The notes: generated from the sequence alone by a model not told the origin. Shown: positions 7,762 through 16,561, counted from the stretch's first letter. The stretch is DNA of 21,466 nucleotides from Spirochaetales bacterium (GCA_031274005.1 JAISQU010000171.1:1-21466), one strand, 5' to 3'. A program made the numbers and translations.

Positions 7762-8636
7762 TGTCCACGGCGGACGGGCTTCTTTTTCTTTATAAACCCG
7801 CGGGCGTGACATCCTTCGCGGCGCTGAATACGGTCAAGAAAAAACTCGGTACAAAAAAAGTCGGCCATACCGGAACCCTCGATAAATTCGCCGAAGGGCT
7901 GCTTGTTGTACTGTGCGGAGGCTACACGCGGCTTGCTCCTTTTTTATCCGATATGGACAAACGCTATGACTGTGTTTTCGAGTTCGGCGCGGAAACCGCG
8001 ACGCTCGACCCGGAGGGGGAAGTCCTGCGCCGCTGCGCCCTGCCGGACGCCGAGGCGCTGAGCCTCGCCGTAAAACAGTTCACCGGCCCCATCATGCAGA
8101 GGCCGCCTGATTTTTCGGCTGTTCATGTTAACGGCAAACGGGCGTACCAGAGGGCTCTGCGCGGCGAAGAGATCGAACTTGCGCAGCGTCCTGTTACCAT
8201 TTACGCCTTCGATATACACGGCTGGCAGCCGCCTTTTCTTTCCTGCACCGTACATTGCAGCAAGGGCACGTATATACGCTCGCTTGCCCGTGATATGGGC
8301 CGGGCTGTTTCCTCCTGCGCCTACGTAAAAACTCTACGGCGGACTCAGGTAGGGCCTTTTGGCCTTAAAGAAGCGTGCAGCCCCGCCGATTTTGATCCCG
8401 CTGTCTGCGTACGCCGCGGCAGGCAATTTCTCGGGGAACTGGCTTCCGGAAAATCCGCTGTGCTGAAGGACGGGTACCATGAATCCCTGCGCAGGGGAAA
8501 ACCCCTGCGGGACGATTTTTTTGAAATCCCGCCGGCCGGGGAGGGGAGTATCCTGGTTTTTACCCGGGCCGGAGATCTCGCGGCGGTGATTGCGAAGAAC
8601 GAAAGAGGGTACGCGTACCGTTTTGTATGCGCTTAG
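7761..8636 (+). CDS. truB: tRNA pseudouridine(55) synthase TruB
   Basis: TruB (291 aa) isomerises U55 in the T-arm of tRNAs. The catalytic motif GHTGTLDKFAEGLLVV is intact, with Asp41 as the expected nucleophile. Other family blocks are present: the KPAGVTSF opening, YDCVFEFGAETATLDPEGE, QRPPDFSAVHVNGKRAYQRAL and CSKGTYIRSLARDMG. A short C-terminal region (about 210-291) follows. The length is normal for a bacterial TruB with a reduced PUA-like tail. The ATG overlaps the rbfA stop by 1 bp, and ribF starts 4 bp after its stop. Confidence 0.96.
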   Translation: MSTADGLLFLYKPAGVTSFAALNTVKKKLGTKKVGHTGTLDKFAEGLLVVLCGGYTRLAPFLSDMDKRYDCVFEFGAETATLDPEGEVLRRCALPDAEALSLAVKQFTGPIMQRPPDFSAVHVNGKRAYQRALRGEEIELAQRPVTIYAFDIHGWQPPFLSCTVHCSKGTYIRSLARDMGRAVSSCAYVKTLRRTQVGPFGLKEACSPADFDPAVCVRRGRQFLGELASGKSAVLKDGYHESLRRGKPLRDDFFEIPPAGEGSILVFTRAGDLAAVIAKNERGYAYRFVCA

Positions 8637-8640
8637 GAAT

Positions 8641-9402
8641 ATGAGAATACTGAACTGGGAAGAGTTCCTCCGCCTGGATAAAAACCATCCTCCGGCGGCG
8701 GCCATGACCATAGGGGTTTTTGACGGCCTTCACGCGGGACACAGGGCGCTTATCGGCAGGATTGTGTCCTTCGCCGCCGCTTCGCCGGGAACCGCCGCCT
8801 GGGTTCTCACCTTCCGCGAGAACCCCAAAAGGATTCTGCGCCCCGGCTCTTATCCCGGCGACATTCTGCCGCTTCAGGCCAGGCTGGACAAACTGGAGGC
8901 TTTGGGCATACATACCTGCGTCATTATTGACTTTTCCGCAGGATTTGGTAAACTGAAAGGCGCTGATTTTATGTCCCTGATTTGCGGGAGCTGCTCTTTG
9001 CGGTTTCTTTCAATAGGGGAAGATTTTCATTTCGGCTGCGGGACGGATACGAACGCTGAAAAGGCAAAAGATTTTCTTGAGCCCCTGGGCGTAAGGGTTG
9101 ACATCCTTGCCCCCGTGTATCATGAGGGAAGCAGAATCAGCAGTACGCGGATACGAGCTTTCATCCGGGACGGGAATATCCCCGCGGCGCTTTCCATGCT
9201 GGGGCGTCCCTACAGGCTTGAGGTCCGCGGCGCGGGAGAAAGGCGGGCCATAACGGAGCTTAGCCAGGTTGTTCCCCGGCTGGGGCGCTTTCCCGTTATT
9301 TTTGAGGGAACAGCCGGACGGTGCGGAGGTTTCGCGGACTCAGACGGGCGGAGTATTTCATGGCATTATGATGGCGATGTAGAGGCCATAACATTTATAT
9401 AA
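8641..9402 (+). CDS. ribF: FMN adenylyltransferase (RibF-type), flavokinase half missing
   Basis: The protein (253 aa) matches the N-terminal FAD-synthetase module of RibF, which turns FMN and ATP into FAD. Seen: nucleotidyltransferase motif GVFDGLHAGH (near residue 25), VLTFRENPKRIL, IGEDFHFGCG, and SSTRIRAFIRDGNIPAALSMLGRPY, where the adenylyltransferase domain normally joins the kinase domain. Bifunctional RibF proteins run to about 310 aa with a flavokinase domain carrying a G(F/L)PTAN motif. Here only about 65 residues follow LGRPY, with no such motif, so kinase activity is probably absent. The reading frame ends cleanly and no frameshift is evident. The ATG at 8641 was chosen because it lies 4 bp after the truB stop; in-frame starts from 8590 overlap truB deeply. 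Confidence 0.88.
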   Translation: MRILNWEEFLRLDKNHPPAAAMTIGVFDGLHAGHRALIGRIVSFAAASPGTAAWVLTFRENPKRILRPGSYPGDILPLQARLDKLEALGIHTCVIIDFSAGFGKLKGADFMSLICGSCSLRFLSIGEDFHFGCGTDTNAEKAKDFLEPLGVRVDILAPVYHEGSRISSTRIRAFIRDGNIPAALSMLGRPYRLEVRGAGERRAITELSQVVPRLGRFPVIFEGTAGRCGGFADSDGRSISWHYDGDVEAITFI

Positions 9403-9422
9403 TTGTTTTGAAGGAGTGTAAC

Positions 9423-9692
9423 ATGTCCCTGAAAAAGGAAGACACAACAGCAATTGTAAACGAGTACGGCGCGAATGAACAGGATACGGGACGAACCGAG
9501 GTACAGATTGCGCTGCTCACAAAGAGAATCGAAGGATTGACAGGACATCTTAAAACGTACAAAAAAGATCATTCCTCACGCAGGGGGCTTTTGAAGATGG
9601 TTGGGTCCCGGCGCAGGCTGCTGAACTATCTCAAGAAGACAGACCTCGAAAAATACCGGGGACTTCTCGAAAAACTGAATTTGCGTAAATAA
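9423..9692 (+). CDS. rpsO: 30S ribosomal protein S15
   Basis: S15 (89 aa) binds the central domain of 16S rRNA early in 30S assembly. The sequence is typical: the TGRTEVQIALLTKRI block, HLKTYKKDHSSRRGLLKMVG and RRRLLNYLKKTDLEKY. The ATG at 9423 has AAGGAG at 9411-9416, a strong ribosome-binding site. The rpsO-pnp pairing is conserved in many bacteria. The 18-bp gap to pnp has no room for the processing hairpin known from E. coli. The 20-bp gap from ribF is the longest inside this block. Confidence 0.98.
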   Translation: MSLKKEDTTAIVNEYGANEQDTGRTEVQIALLTKRIEGLTGHLKTYKKDHSSRRGLLKMVGSRRRLLNYLKKTDLEKYRGLLEKLNLRK

Positions 9693-9710
9693 ACACAGAA
9701 GGAATCAAGA

Positions 9711-11786
9711 GTGATACATACAGTAAAGTACAAAATCGGAAACGACGAGCTTGTTCTGGAAACAGGCCGTCTGGCGAAACAGGCGAACGGCGCGGTTCTC
9801 GCCACCTACGGAGGCTCGACGGTGCTGGCCACCGTGTGTTCGGGAGACAAGGAAAGTGAAGACCTGGATTACGTCCCCCTCTCGGTTGAATACAACGAGA
9901 AATTCTATGCCGCGGGAAAAATCCCCGGCGGTTTTCTGAAGCGGGAAGGGCGGCCGCGGGACAAGGAAATTCTTGTTTCGCGGCTTATCGACCGGCCCAT
10001 GCGGCCCCTGTTCGACAAAAAATTCAAGCGCGAAATCCAAATTGTTCCCACAACGGTTTCAACCGATATGGTAAATCCGCCGGATATTATCGCGATGATT
10101 GGCTCTTCGGCGGCGGTTGTTATTTCCGATATTCCCTTTGGCGGCCCTGTGGCTGCCATCAGAATCTGCTCCCTGAAAGGCGAACTGATTGTTAATCCCA
10201 CCTTTGCCCAGATAGCGGATTCCGAGATGGATATTGTTGTCGCCGGCACAGGTGAGGGAATCACCATGGTGGAAGGCGGGGCGAGCGAAGTTTCAGAAGA
10301 AGTCCTTTTGAGCGCTTTGGAGAAGGCTCACGCGATTATCAAAGAGCTGTGCGAAATACAGCTTGAACTGCGGCGGCTCGCGGGCAGGGAAAAACTCCCC
10401 TTAAGTTCTTCCGCGGAACTTGTTCTTGAAAACCGCGACCAGATATGGAACTACGCCCATCCCAAAATGGAGACGGCCTGCTTTGTCAAGGGTAAGCATA
10501 ACCGTTCAAAGGCCATCAAAGACCTCAAGGCCGAAACGCTTGCCCAATTCGCGGCGTCAATCCCCGAAACCCATGGCAAGGTTTTTGACGCCCTGATGGA
10601 AGAGATGGAAACCGCCGTTGTCCGCGCCTCAATCGCCGGACGCGGAGTGAGGACCGACGGCCGCGGGCCGGAAGATATACGGCCCATCACCTGCGAAATC
10701 GGCGTTCTGCCCAGGACTCACGGTTCGGCCCTTTTTACACGGGGAGAAACACAGGCTCTGGCCGTTACAACCTTGGGTACGGTTTTCGATGAACAGATTA
10801 TGGACGACATAGAAGGCGGCAAACGAGAAAACTTCATGCTGCATTACAACTTTCCGCCTTTTTCCGTGGGCGAAACCGGAAGGCTGTCCACGGGGCGCAG
10901 GGAAATCGGTCACGGGCATCTGGCATACCGCGCGGTCAGCGCCATGCTGCCCGAAAAAACGAAATTTCCCTATACCATACGGGTCGTTTCGGAAGTCCTT
11001 GAGTCAAACGGCTCTTCCTCCATGGCGACGGTCTGCGGAAGCACTCTGTCTCTGCTTGGCGCCGGCGTTCCCATGAAGAGGCCCGTCGCGGGCATAGCCA
11101 TGGGGCTTATCCAGGAAAAAGACACGACGGTTATTCTGAGCGATATTCTGGGTGAGGAAGACCATCTGGGCGATATGGACTTCAAGGTCGCGGGAACGGA
11201 AAACGGCATTACGGCCTTTCAGATGGACATAAAAATATCCGGCGTAAGCCCGGACCTTATGAGGCGCGCCCTTGAACAGGCGAAGAGGGGACGCATGCAC
11301 ATTCTGGGCATCATGAACCGCGTTATTGCCGTACCTTCGCAGGATTTGTCCGAATATGCCCCGCGTATCATCAACATGAAAATTGACCCTGAAAAAATCG
11401 GGCTTCTTATCGGACCCGGCGGAAAAACCATCAAGGGTATTTCCGAAAAATACGAGGTACGCATCAATGTAGAGAACGACGGCCTTGTTACCATCTACAG
11501 CAGCGCGAAGGCCGCGGGAGACGCCGCGAAGGAATGTCTTGACCGCATGATGGAAGAACCGGAAGTCGGCAGAGTATACTCAGGCGTTGTACGGCGGATC
11601 ATGGACTTTGGCGCTTTTATCGAGTTCCTGCCGGGAAAAGAAGGACTCTGCCATATCTCAAAAATGTCCGGCAAGCGCATAAACGCCGTGCAGGATGTTT
11701 TGAACCTGAATCAGGAGGTTGAGGTAAAAATTATAGAGATTGACAAAATGGGCAGAATAAACCTGAGCCTTCTCTATCAGAAATAA
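9711..11786 (+). CDS. pnp: Polyribonucleotide nucleotidyltransferase (PNPase)
   Basis: PNPase (691 aa) is a phosphorolytic 3'-5' exoribonuclease and part of the RNA degradation machinery. Layout: first RNase PH domain (about 1-230), all-helical linker, second RNase PH domain (about 300-540), KH (about 550-610, GLLIGPGGKTIKGI) and S1 (about 618-688, VYSGVVRRIMDFGAFIEF). The phosphate-site SNGSSSMATVCGS and the acidic LGDMDFKVAGTE motif in the second PH domain are intact. The start is GTG at 9711, with AAGGA at 9699-9703 seven bases upstream. There is no terminator between rpsO and pnp or between pnp and dut. Confidence 0.98.
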   Translation: MIHTVKYKIGNDELVLETGRLAKQANGAVLATYGGSTVLATVCSGDKESEDLDYVPLSVEYNEKFYAAGKIPGGFLKREGRPRDKEILVSRLIDRPMRPLFDKKFKREIQIVPTTVSTDMVNPPDIIAMIGSSAAVVISDIPFGGPVAAIRICSLKGELIVNPTFAQIADSEMDIVVAGTGEGITMVEGGASEVSEEVLLSALEKAHAIIKELCEIQLELRRLAGREKLPLSSSAELVLENRDQIWNYAHPKMETACFVKGKHNRSKAIKDLKAETLAQFAASIPETHGKVFDALMEEMETAVVRASIAGRGVRTDGRGPEDIRPITCEIGVLPRTHGSALFTRGETQALAVTTLGTVFDEQIMDDIEGGKRENFMLHYNFPPFSVGETGRLSTGRREIGHGHLAYRAVSAMLPEKTKFPYTIRVVSEVLESNGSSSMATVCGSTLSLLGAGVPMKRPVAGIAMGLIQEKDTTVILSDILGEEDHLGDMDFKVAGTENGITAFQMDIKISGVSPDLMRRALEQAKRGRMHILGIMNRVIAVPSQDLSEYAPRIINMKIDPEKIGLLIGPGGKTIKGISEKYEVRINVENDGLVTIYSSAKAAGDAAKECLDRMMEEPEVGRVYSGVVRRIMDFGAFIEFLPGKEGLCHISKMSGKRINAVQDVLNLNQEVEVKIIEIDKMGRINLSLLYQK

Positions 11787-11799
11787 TCCTGTGGAAACG

Positions 11800-12219
11800 A
11801 TGCGCATACCCTGTATATGCGGCGCGGAGGCTCTCCCCCTCTACGCCAGCCAGGCCGCCGCGGGAGCGGATTTGAAAGCCGCCTCCGCCCTGACCATACC
11901 GCCGGGGGAGTACGCCCTTATCCCCACAGGGGTCAGGCTTGCCATTCCCGAAGGTATGGAAGGCCAGGTGAGGCCCCGTTCGGGTCTTGCCCTGAAGTAC
12001 GGGGTGACGGTTTTGAACGCCCCGGGAACAATAGACGCGGATTACCGGGGTGAGATAAAAGTTATGCTCATAAACCACGGAAAGGCTCCGTTTTCCGTTT
12101 CTCCCGGTGACAGAATCGCCCAAATTGTTTTCGCGCCTGTCTACAGGGCTGAAATTTTCCACGCGGAGGAACTTCCCGATTCGCAGCGGGGAACGGGGGG
12201 ATTCGGGTCCACAGGGTGA
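11800..12219 (+). CDS. dut: Deoxyuridine 5'-triphosphate nucleotidohydrolase (dUTPase)
   Basis: This trimeric dUTPase (139 aa from the ATG) hydrolyses dUTP to dUMP and pyrophosphate, keeping uracil out of DNA. All five family motifs are visible: I AGADLKAA, II RPRSGLALKYGV, III GTIDADYRGEI (catalytic Asp), IV RIAQIVFAPV, and V RGTGGFGSTG, the flexible Gly-rich tail. The start is uncertain: GTG at 11791 would add three residues, but GTGGA at 11791-11795 may instead be a weak ribosome-binding site for the ATG at 11800. It lies 13 bp after pnp, and its stop overlaps the lptF start (GTGA). Confidence 0.95.
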   Translation: MRIPCICGAEALPLYASQAAAGADLKAASALTIPPGEYALIPTGVRLAIPEGMEGQVRPRSGLALKYGVTVLNAPGTIDADYRGEIKVMLINHGKAPFSVSPGDRIAQIVFAPVYRAEIFHAEELPDSQRGTGGFGSTG

Positions 12220-13529
12220 AAAGCGGGAACGCGCGGAGAGCCGGCGCGGGAGCGCGCGGCAGCTTCAAAACCATATACGTTTATACGGGCAGGGAGTTTG
12301 TTTTTTCCACAGGCGTATCGTTCTTGTTTTTCTTTTTTATTTTTTTTCTGAACCAAATGCTCCTTATGGCGGAGAGAGTTCTCGCAAAGCGCGTTCCGGT
12401 CTGGGATGTGGTTCTGCTTATATTCTATTCGCTTCCCGGCATTGTGGCCCTGTCGCTTCCTTTCGCCGCCCTTGTGGGAAGCCTTATGACAATGGGAAAA
12501 TTTTCCGCGCAAAATGAAATTATCGCTTTTCAGGCTTCGGGAATATCGCTGCGGCACATTTTTGTTCCCATTTTTGCCCTTGGCGTTTTTTTTTCCTGCT
12601 TTTCATTTGTGATGAACGACTATTTTCTTCCCCTGGGGACGCTTCGTTTCAATACCCTGTACAGGAGCCTTTTACAGTCCCACCCCGAACTGGAAATTGA
12701 AAGCTACTCCATAAAGGCGTTTCAGGACAGCATTATAGCGAACGGACGGGTAGAGGGCCAGCAAGTTGAAACGCTTTTTATTCTGGACAAGGAAGCTCAG
12801 GGTTCCAAGCGTATTATCATGGCCGAGAGCGCCCTCATTGATAAATCCACGGCGGGCGTGATAAGCCTCGCTATGAAAAACGTTACCTCGCACGCGATTT
12901 CAGCGGACGACCGCACGCAGTACAGCTACAGCCACGCCGAAACAATGAATTACAATCTGCTTCTGAAAAACATTTCCGCGGCCTTCCGCAATCCCAGTCC
13001 GCGGGAAATGAGCTCCTATGATGTCTACGTGGAAATCAAACAGAAACAAAACGCTCTTGCCGCGAGAGAAAAAGAGAATGAACTGAAAATAAGCCTCGCT
13101 CAGCTTGAATACACCCAGGCCTACCGGGATATGGTGAATAAAATTTACTCAGGCAGCCTTACAAGCGAGAACGCGCGAAACACTCTTTCCCGGCTGGCCT
13201 CTACCCTGTCTTCGCTGAAAGATCGAAAATTCTCGGACAACACTCTTCAAATTTTTCTGATTGAATTCCACAAGAAATTTTCCCTGCCGGCGAGCTGCGT
13301 GGTGTTTATTATTTTCGCTTTTCCCGTGGGGCTTTTTACGCATAAAAGCGGCCGCTCCGTGGGATTCGGCATCGGGCTTTTTGTTTCCATTTTTTACTGG
13401 GGCATGCTTGTCGCGGGCCAGACTTTGGGAATACGGGCGCAGTTTCCGGCGTTCTGGTCCATGTGGATTCCCGATATAGCCATTCTGGCGCTGGGCTTCG
13501 CCGCCGGTATTCTGCGGGTACTGAAATGA
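12216..13529 (+). CDS. lptF: LptF/LptG (YjgP/YjgQ) family permease, first of pair
   Basis: This is an inner-membrane protein (437 aa) of the LptF/LptG family, which with LptB2 extracts lipopolysaccharide from the inner membrane. Three N-terminal membrane segments (about 28-50, 64-92 and 114-134) and three C-terminal ones (about 356-374, 382-402 and 412-434) flank a periplasmic beta-jellyroll region. A lysine/glutamine-rich helical stretch (about 265-330) lies before the fourth segment. The family-typical 'SLPFAALVGSLMTMGKFSAQNEIIAFQASGIS' region is present (positions about 80-111). The GTG start overlaps the dut stop by 4 bp. The label lptF rather than lptG rests on being first in the pair. 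The cargo is uncertain because some treponemes lack classical LPS. Confidence 0.85.
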   Translation: MKSGNARRAGAGARGSFKTIYVYTGREFVFSTGVSFLFFFFIFFLNQMLLMAERVLAKRVPVWDVVLLIFYSLPGIVALSLPFAALVGSLMTMGKFSAQNEIIAFQASGISLRHIFVPIFALGVFFSCFSFVMNDYFLPLGTLRFNTLYRSLLQSHPELEIESYSIKAFQDSIIANGRVEGQQVETLFILDKEAQGSKRIIMAESALIDKSTAGVISLAMKNVTSHAISADDRTQYSYSHAETMNYNLLLKNISAAFRNPSPREMSSYDVYVEIKQKQNALAAREKENELKISLAQLEYTQAYRDMVNKIYSGSLTSENARNTLSRLASTLSSLKDRKFSDNTLQIFLIEFHKKFSLPASCVVFIIFAFPVGLFTHKSGRSVGFGIGLFVSIFYWGMLVAGQTLGIRAQFPAFWSMWIPDIAILALGFAAGILRVLK

Positions 13530-14608
13530 AAACACTGGCTGTTATGGTTGTGCGTTCCTTTATCCCTGTTTTTATTGTCGCGCTCTCGTTCTTTGTTCTT
13601 ATCCTGGAAATGGTAGACCTTTTCGCGAACCTCTGGAGATATTTGAATCAGGATGTTTCTTTTGCTCAAATTATGATGATACAATTGATGTATCTGCCCA
13701 AATGCGTGTCCTTCGCGACGCCCATCTCCGTATTGTTCAGTACCGCCTATTGTCTGGGAGAATCCTATTCCCGCAACGAGCTTATCGCGGTTTTTGGCGC
13801 GGGTATCCCCCTGTTCCGTTTTGTCATTCCTCTTCTGGCCATTGGCGTTGTCGTATCGTTTCTGGGCTTCGTTTTTGAGGAGAATTACGTCATAGACACA
13901 TTCAGGCAAAAAAATCAAATGGTAAAAGACGCGCTCAATGAAAGCGTAACATTCAGTAACTCCAACGTAACGGTTTTGGGAGAAAACATCAGAACAATTT
14001 ATCATACCGACTATTACAATGACCAGAACAACAGCCTTACCGGGCTTATCGTTACCAAGCGCAGCGAAGAGGGCGGCTTTCTTCAGCGTATAGATGCGGA
14101 AAGCGCGCTCTGGAATGAGGAGGAGGGGGTGTGGAAACTGACCAAGGTCAGGGTTTTTACCGTGACGGCGCAGGACACGATAAAAGAACTGGACTATGAG
14201 ACCCTGACCGACAGGGACCTTACCCTGCCCCCGGAAAACTTCAGAACCGTTACCAACAGCGTTGAGGAGATGCGGCGCGAAGAGGCGAAAGAATGGATCG
14301 AAAAACTGCGGCGGGCGGGTCTTCCGTACCGAGAAGCCTTAACCGCGTATTATAACCGTTTTAGTTTTACCTTCGCGCCCCTTGTGGTTGCCCTTCTGTC
14401 CAGCGCCATAGGCGGACGCTTCCGGAAAAACATACTGCTTATGAGTCTTTTATCCAGCCTCGTTTTTTCTGTTATTTATTATGTTACCCAAATGGTTATG
14501 CGGCTTCTTGCGACGCACGGATACATAGCGCCTGTTGTCGGCGCATGGTTTGCCCTGATTTTATTTCTGGTTTTCGGCGTTCTGCTTATGAGAAACGCCA
14601 GAACATGA
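13526..14608 (+). CDS. lptG: LptF/LptG (YjgP/YjgQ) family permease, second of pair
   Basis: This 360-residue protein is the partner of the preceding gene. Three hydrophobic segments open the protein (about 7-32, 50-75 and 93-115) and three close it (about 275-295, 300-325 and 332-355). A periplasmic beta-rich domain lies between, with LGENIRTIYHTDYY and WNEEEGVWKLTKVRVF, the latter a hallmark of LptG-like jellyrolls. ATP comes from a separate LptB, not encoded in this window. The ATGA overlap with lptF implies coupled translation and a 1:1 complex. A longer in-frame start at 13463 lies inside lptF and lacks support. Its stop overlaps the tgt start in the same way. Confidence 0.86.
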   Translation: MKTLAVMVVRSFIPVFIVALSFFVLILEMVDLFANLWRYLNQDVSFAQIMMIQLMYLPKCVSFATPISVLFSTAYCLGESYSRNELIAVFGAGIPLFRFVIPLLAIGVVVSFLGFVFEENYVIDTFRQKNQMVKDALNESVTFSNSNVTVLGENIRTIYHTDYYNDQNNSLTGLIVTKRSEEGGFLQRIDAESALWNEEEGVWKLTKVRVFTVTAQDTIKELDYETLTDRDLTLPPENFRTVTNSVEEMRREEAKEWIEKLRRAGLPYREALTAYYNRFSFTFAPLVVALLSSAIGGRFRKNILLMSLLSSLVFSVIYYVTQMVMRLLATHGYIAPVVGAWFALILFLVFGVLLMRNART

Positions 14609-15762
14609 ATAAAATGGAAAACCGGGAACGCGAAGCGGGCGGGCGCCTCTTTACGGTTTTGGAAGAGGATGGGGCAACGCGGGCGCGGCTCGGAGTTCTG
14701 CGCCTGGGGCACGGGGATGTACTTACGCCGGTTTTTATGCCTGTGGGAACGAACGCCGCGGTCAAGGCCGTCTCGCACAGGGATCTTGAGGAAATCGGCT
14801 TTGACCTTATTCTGGGAAACACCTATCATGTATACCTGCGTCCCGGCCTTGATGTTATCCGCGGCTTTGGAGGGCTTCACGGCTTTTCCTCATGGAACAG
14901 AAATATTCTTACCGATTCCGGCGGTTTTCAGGTTTTTTCCCTGGCGCCTTTTCGCAAAATCCGCGAAGAAGGGGTTTCTTTCAGGTCTCATATAGACGGT
15001 TCTTCGCATCTGTTTACGCCTGAGGCGGTTGTGGAGGCTCAGCATGTTTTAGGCAGCGACATCATGATGCCCCTGGATGTCTGTACGCCGCCGGGAATTA
15101 CCCGCGGGGAAGCCCTAAGCGCCCTGGAAACAACTACGGCCTGGGCCAGGCGGTCAAAAAAAACATGGCTTGGGCTTGGCCCGGGCGCGGGTAAACTCTT
15201 CGGCATAATCCAGGGAAATTTCTTTGAAGACCTGCGCGGGCGCAGCGCTCAAGAGATCCTTGAGCTTGATTTACCGGGAATCGCCATAGGAGGGCTTTCG
15301 GTGGGGGAGTCCCCCGACGCCTTCCGCGGCCTGCTTGCCGGTACGGCGCGTATGCTGCCAAAGGAAAAACCCCGCTACGTTATGGGCATAGGAACCCCCG
15401 GCTACATCCTGGACGCGGTGGAAAACGGCATAGATATGTTTGACTGCGTGTTTCCCACCCGCATAGCCCGCAACGGCTGCCTTTTCACCGGGACCGGCCG
15501 GCTCGTTCTGAAACGCGCAGAAAACCACGGCGCGGATCTGCCGCCCGATCCCGGCTGCGGCTGCCCCGTGTGCAAACGCTATTCCATAGGCTATCTGCGC
15601 CATCTTTTTAAGGCGGGGGAAATCCTCGGCCCCATGCTGGCGACCTACCACAATCTGTATTACATGAAAAGTTTTCTGGACAAGGTGCGGGAAAGTATAA
15701 AAAACCACAGCTTTGCCGGATTCAAGAAAGATTTTCTGTCGGCGCAAAGCGGCGAAAGATAA
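14605..15762 (+). CDS. tgt: tRNA-guanine(34) transglycosylase (queuosine synthesis)
   Basis: Tgt (385 aa) swaps G34 of tRNAs with GUN anticodons for preQ1. Catalytic residues are intact: Asp104 in LTDSGGFQVFSL and the nucleophile Asp280 in GIDMFDCVFPTR. The zinc site is complete: Cys318, Cys320, Cys323 and His349. The IGGLSVGE substrate loop is present. Numbering fits the Zymomonas enzyme closely, as I recall it. The ATG at 14605 shares ATGA with the lptG stop, so this is the last gene of the coupled block. queA, the next enzyme of the pathway, lies at 20088 in the same window. Confidence 0.97.
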   Translation: MNKMENREREAGGRLFTVLEEDGATRARLGVLRLGHGDVLTPVFMPVGTNAAVKAVSHRDLEEIGFDLILGNTYHVYLRPGLDVIRGFGGLHGFSSWNRNILTDSGGFQVFSLAPFRKIREEGVSFRSHIDGSSHLFTPEAVVEAQHVLGSDIMMPLDVCTPPGITRGEALSALETTTAWARRSKKTWLGLGPGAGKLFGIIQGNFFEDLRGRSAQEILELDLPGIAIGGLSVGESPDAFRGLLAGTARMLPKEKPRYVMGIGTPGYILDAVENGIDMFDCVFPTRIARNGCLFTGTGRLVLKRAENHGADLPPDPGCGCPVCKRYSIGYLRHLFKAGEILGPMLATYHNLYYMKSFLDKVRESIKNHSFAGFKKDFLSAQSGER

Positions 15763-15785
15763 AAAGGTCCTCCCCCGGATCAGGC

Positions 15786-15814
15786 TTATCAAATCCTGAT
15801 AAAAACAGTATATT
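15786..15814 (+). promoter_or_regulatory. Candidate promoter for trmB
   Basis: TTATCA (15786-15791) and TATATT (15809-15814) are 17 bp apart and match the sigma-70 consensus at 4 of 6 and 5 of 6 positions. A start about 7 bases after the -10 would fall near 15821, only about 4 bases before the trmB ATG. The same bases also form two alternative short inverted repeats: ATCAGG/CCTGAT (15779-15784, 15795-15800) and TTATCA/TGATAA (15786-15791, 15797-15802). Confidence 0.45.
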
Positions 15815-15824
15815 CAAGCCCGAT

Positions 15825-16535
15825 ATGAACTCAAACACAGCGCAAACCGCCTCCCGGCCCATTCGCAGTTACGTTATCCGCAGCCGGATGACGCCGGCCC
15901 AGAAAAAAACCTGCGCTGCCTACATGGACTCCGGTTTGGTTATTCCCGTACCGGAAACAGGGGCGCCGCGGCCTTTGAATCCCGCCGAGATTTTCCCCGC
16001 GCCAAAAGAAAAATATCTGGTCGATTTCGGCTTCGGGATGGGCAGATCGACGGCCCTTATGGCGGAAAAAAATCCCGCTGCGGGTTACATAGGCATTGAA
16101 GTACACGTCCCCGGCGTCGCGCGGCTCCTTTGGGAGATACACAATCGCAGGCTGGAAAACATCCGCGTTATTCACGGCGACGGCTTTGCGGCGGTGCGGG
16201 ATATGCTTGCGGCGAAAAGCATAGACGGCTTTCATATTTTTTTTCCTGACCCCTGGCCAAAAAAACGGCATCATAAACGCCGCCTGCTTACGGAGGGCTT
16301 TCTGCGCCTCTTGGCCTCCCGCCTGAAAACCGGCGGCTACCTTTACATAGTAACCGACTGGCAGGATTACGCGGTTCAGGTAGAAGAGGCCCTTCTGGGA
16401 ATCCCGGAACTGCCCGGAGTCCCTGCCCCGGCAGCCCGCGTTCCCTGGCGGCCCGAAACAGCTTTTGAAAAGAAAGGCATCTCCGCGGGACGGAGCATTC
16501 ATGAGATTTTCCGCGTTTCTGAACAACTCTCTTGA
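15825..16535 (+). CDS. trmB: tRNA (guanine-N7-)-methyltransferase TrmB
   Basis: TrmB (236 aa) methylates G46 in the variable loop of tRNAs using S-adenosylmethionine. It has the Rossmann-fold SAM motif VDFGFGMGRST (about 66-76), the acidic GIEVHVPGV strand, and the family signature FPDPWPKKRHHKRR starting near residue 140. The TDW motif near 184 is also typical. The N-terminal RPIRSYVIRSRMTPAQ is usual for the family, so the start at 15825 looks right. No Shine-Dalgarno is visible ahead of it, and with the promoter proposed just upstream the mRNA could be nearly leaderless. It is 62 bp after tgt. Confidence 0.95.
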   Translation: MNSNTAQTASRPIRSYVIRSRMTPAQKKTCAAYMDSGLVIPVPETGAPRPLNPAEIFPAPKEKYLVDFGFGMGRSTALMAEKNPAAGYIGIEVHVPGVARLLWEIHNRRLENIRVIHGDGFAAVRDMLAAKSIDGFHIFFPDPWPKKRHHKRRLLTEGFLRLLASRLKTGGYLYIVTDWQDYAVQVEEALLGIPELPGVPAPAARVPWRPETAFEKKGISAGRSIHEIFRVSEQLS

Positions 16536-16561
16536 CCGCCGCTGTTTTTCCGTGATATGTT
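16532..16561 (+). promoter_or_regulatory. Weak candidate promoter for yebC
   Basis: TTGACC (16532-16537) overlaps the trmB stop codon. TATGTT (16556-16561) follows after 18 bp. The match to sigma-70 consensus is fair. It would give a leader of about 50 nt ending in the strong ribosome-binding site of yebC. Confidence 0.35.
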
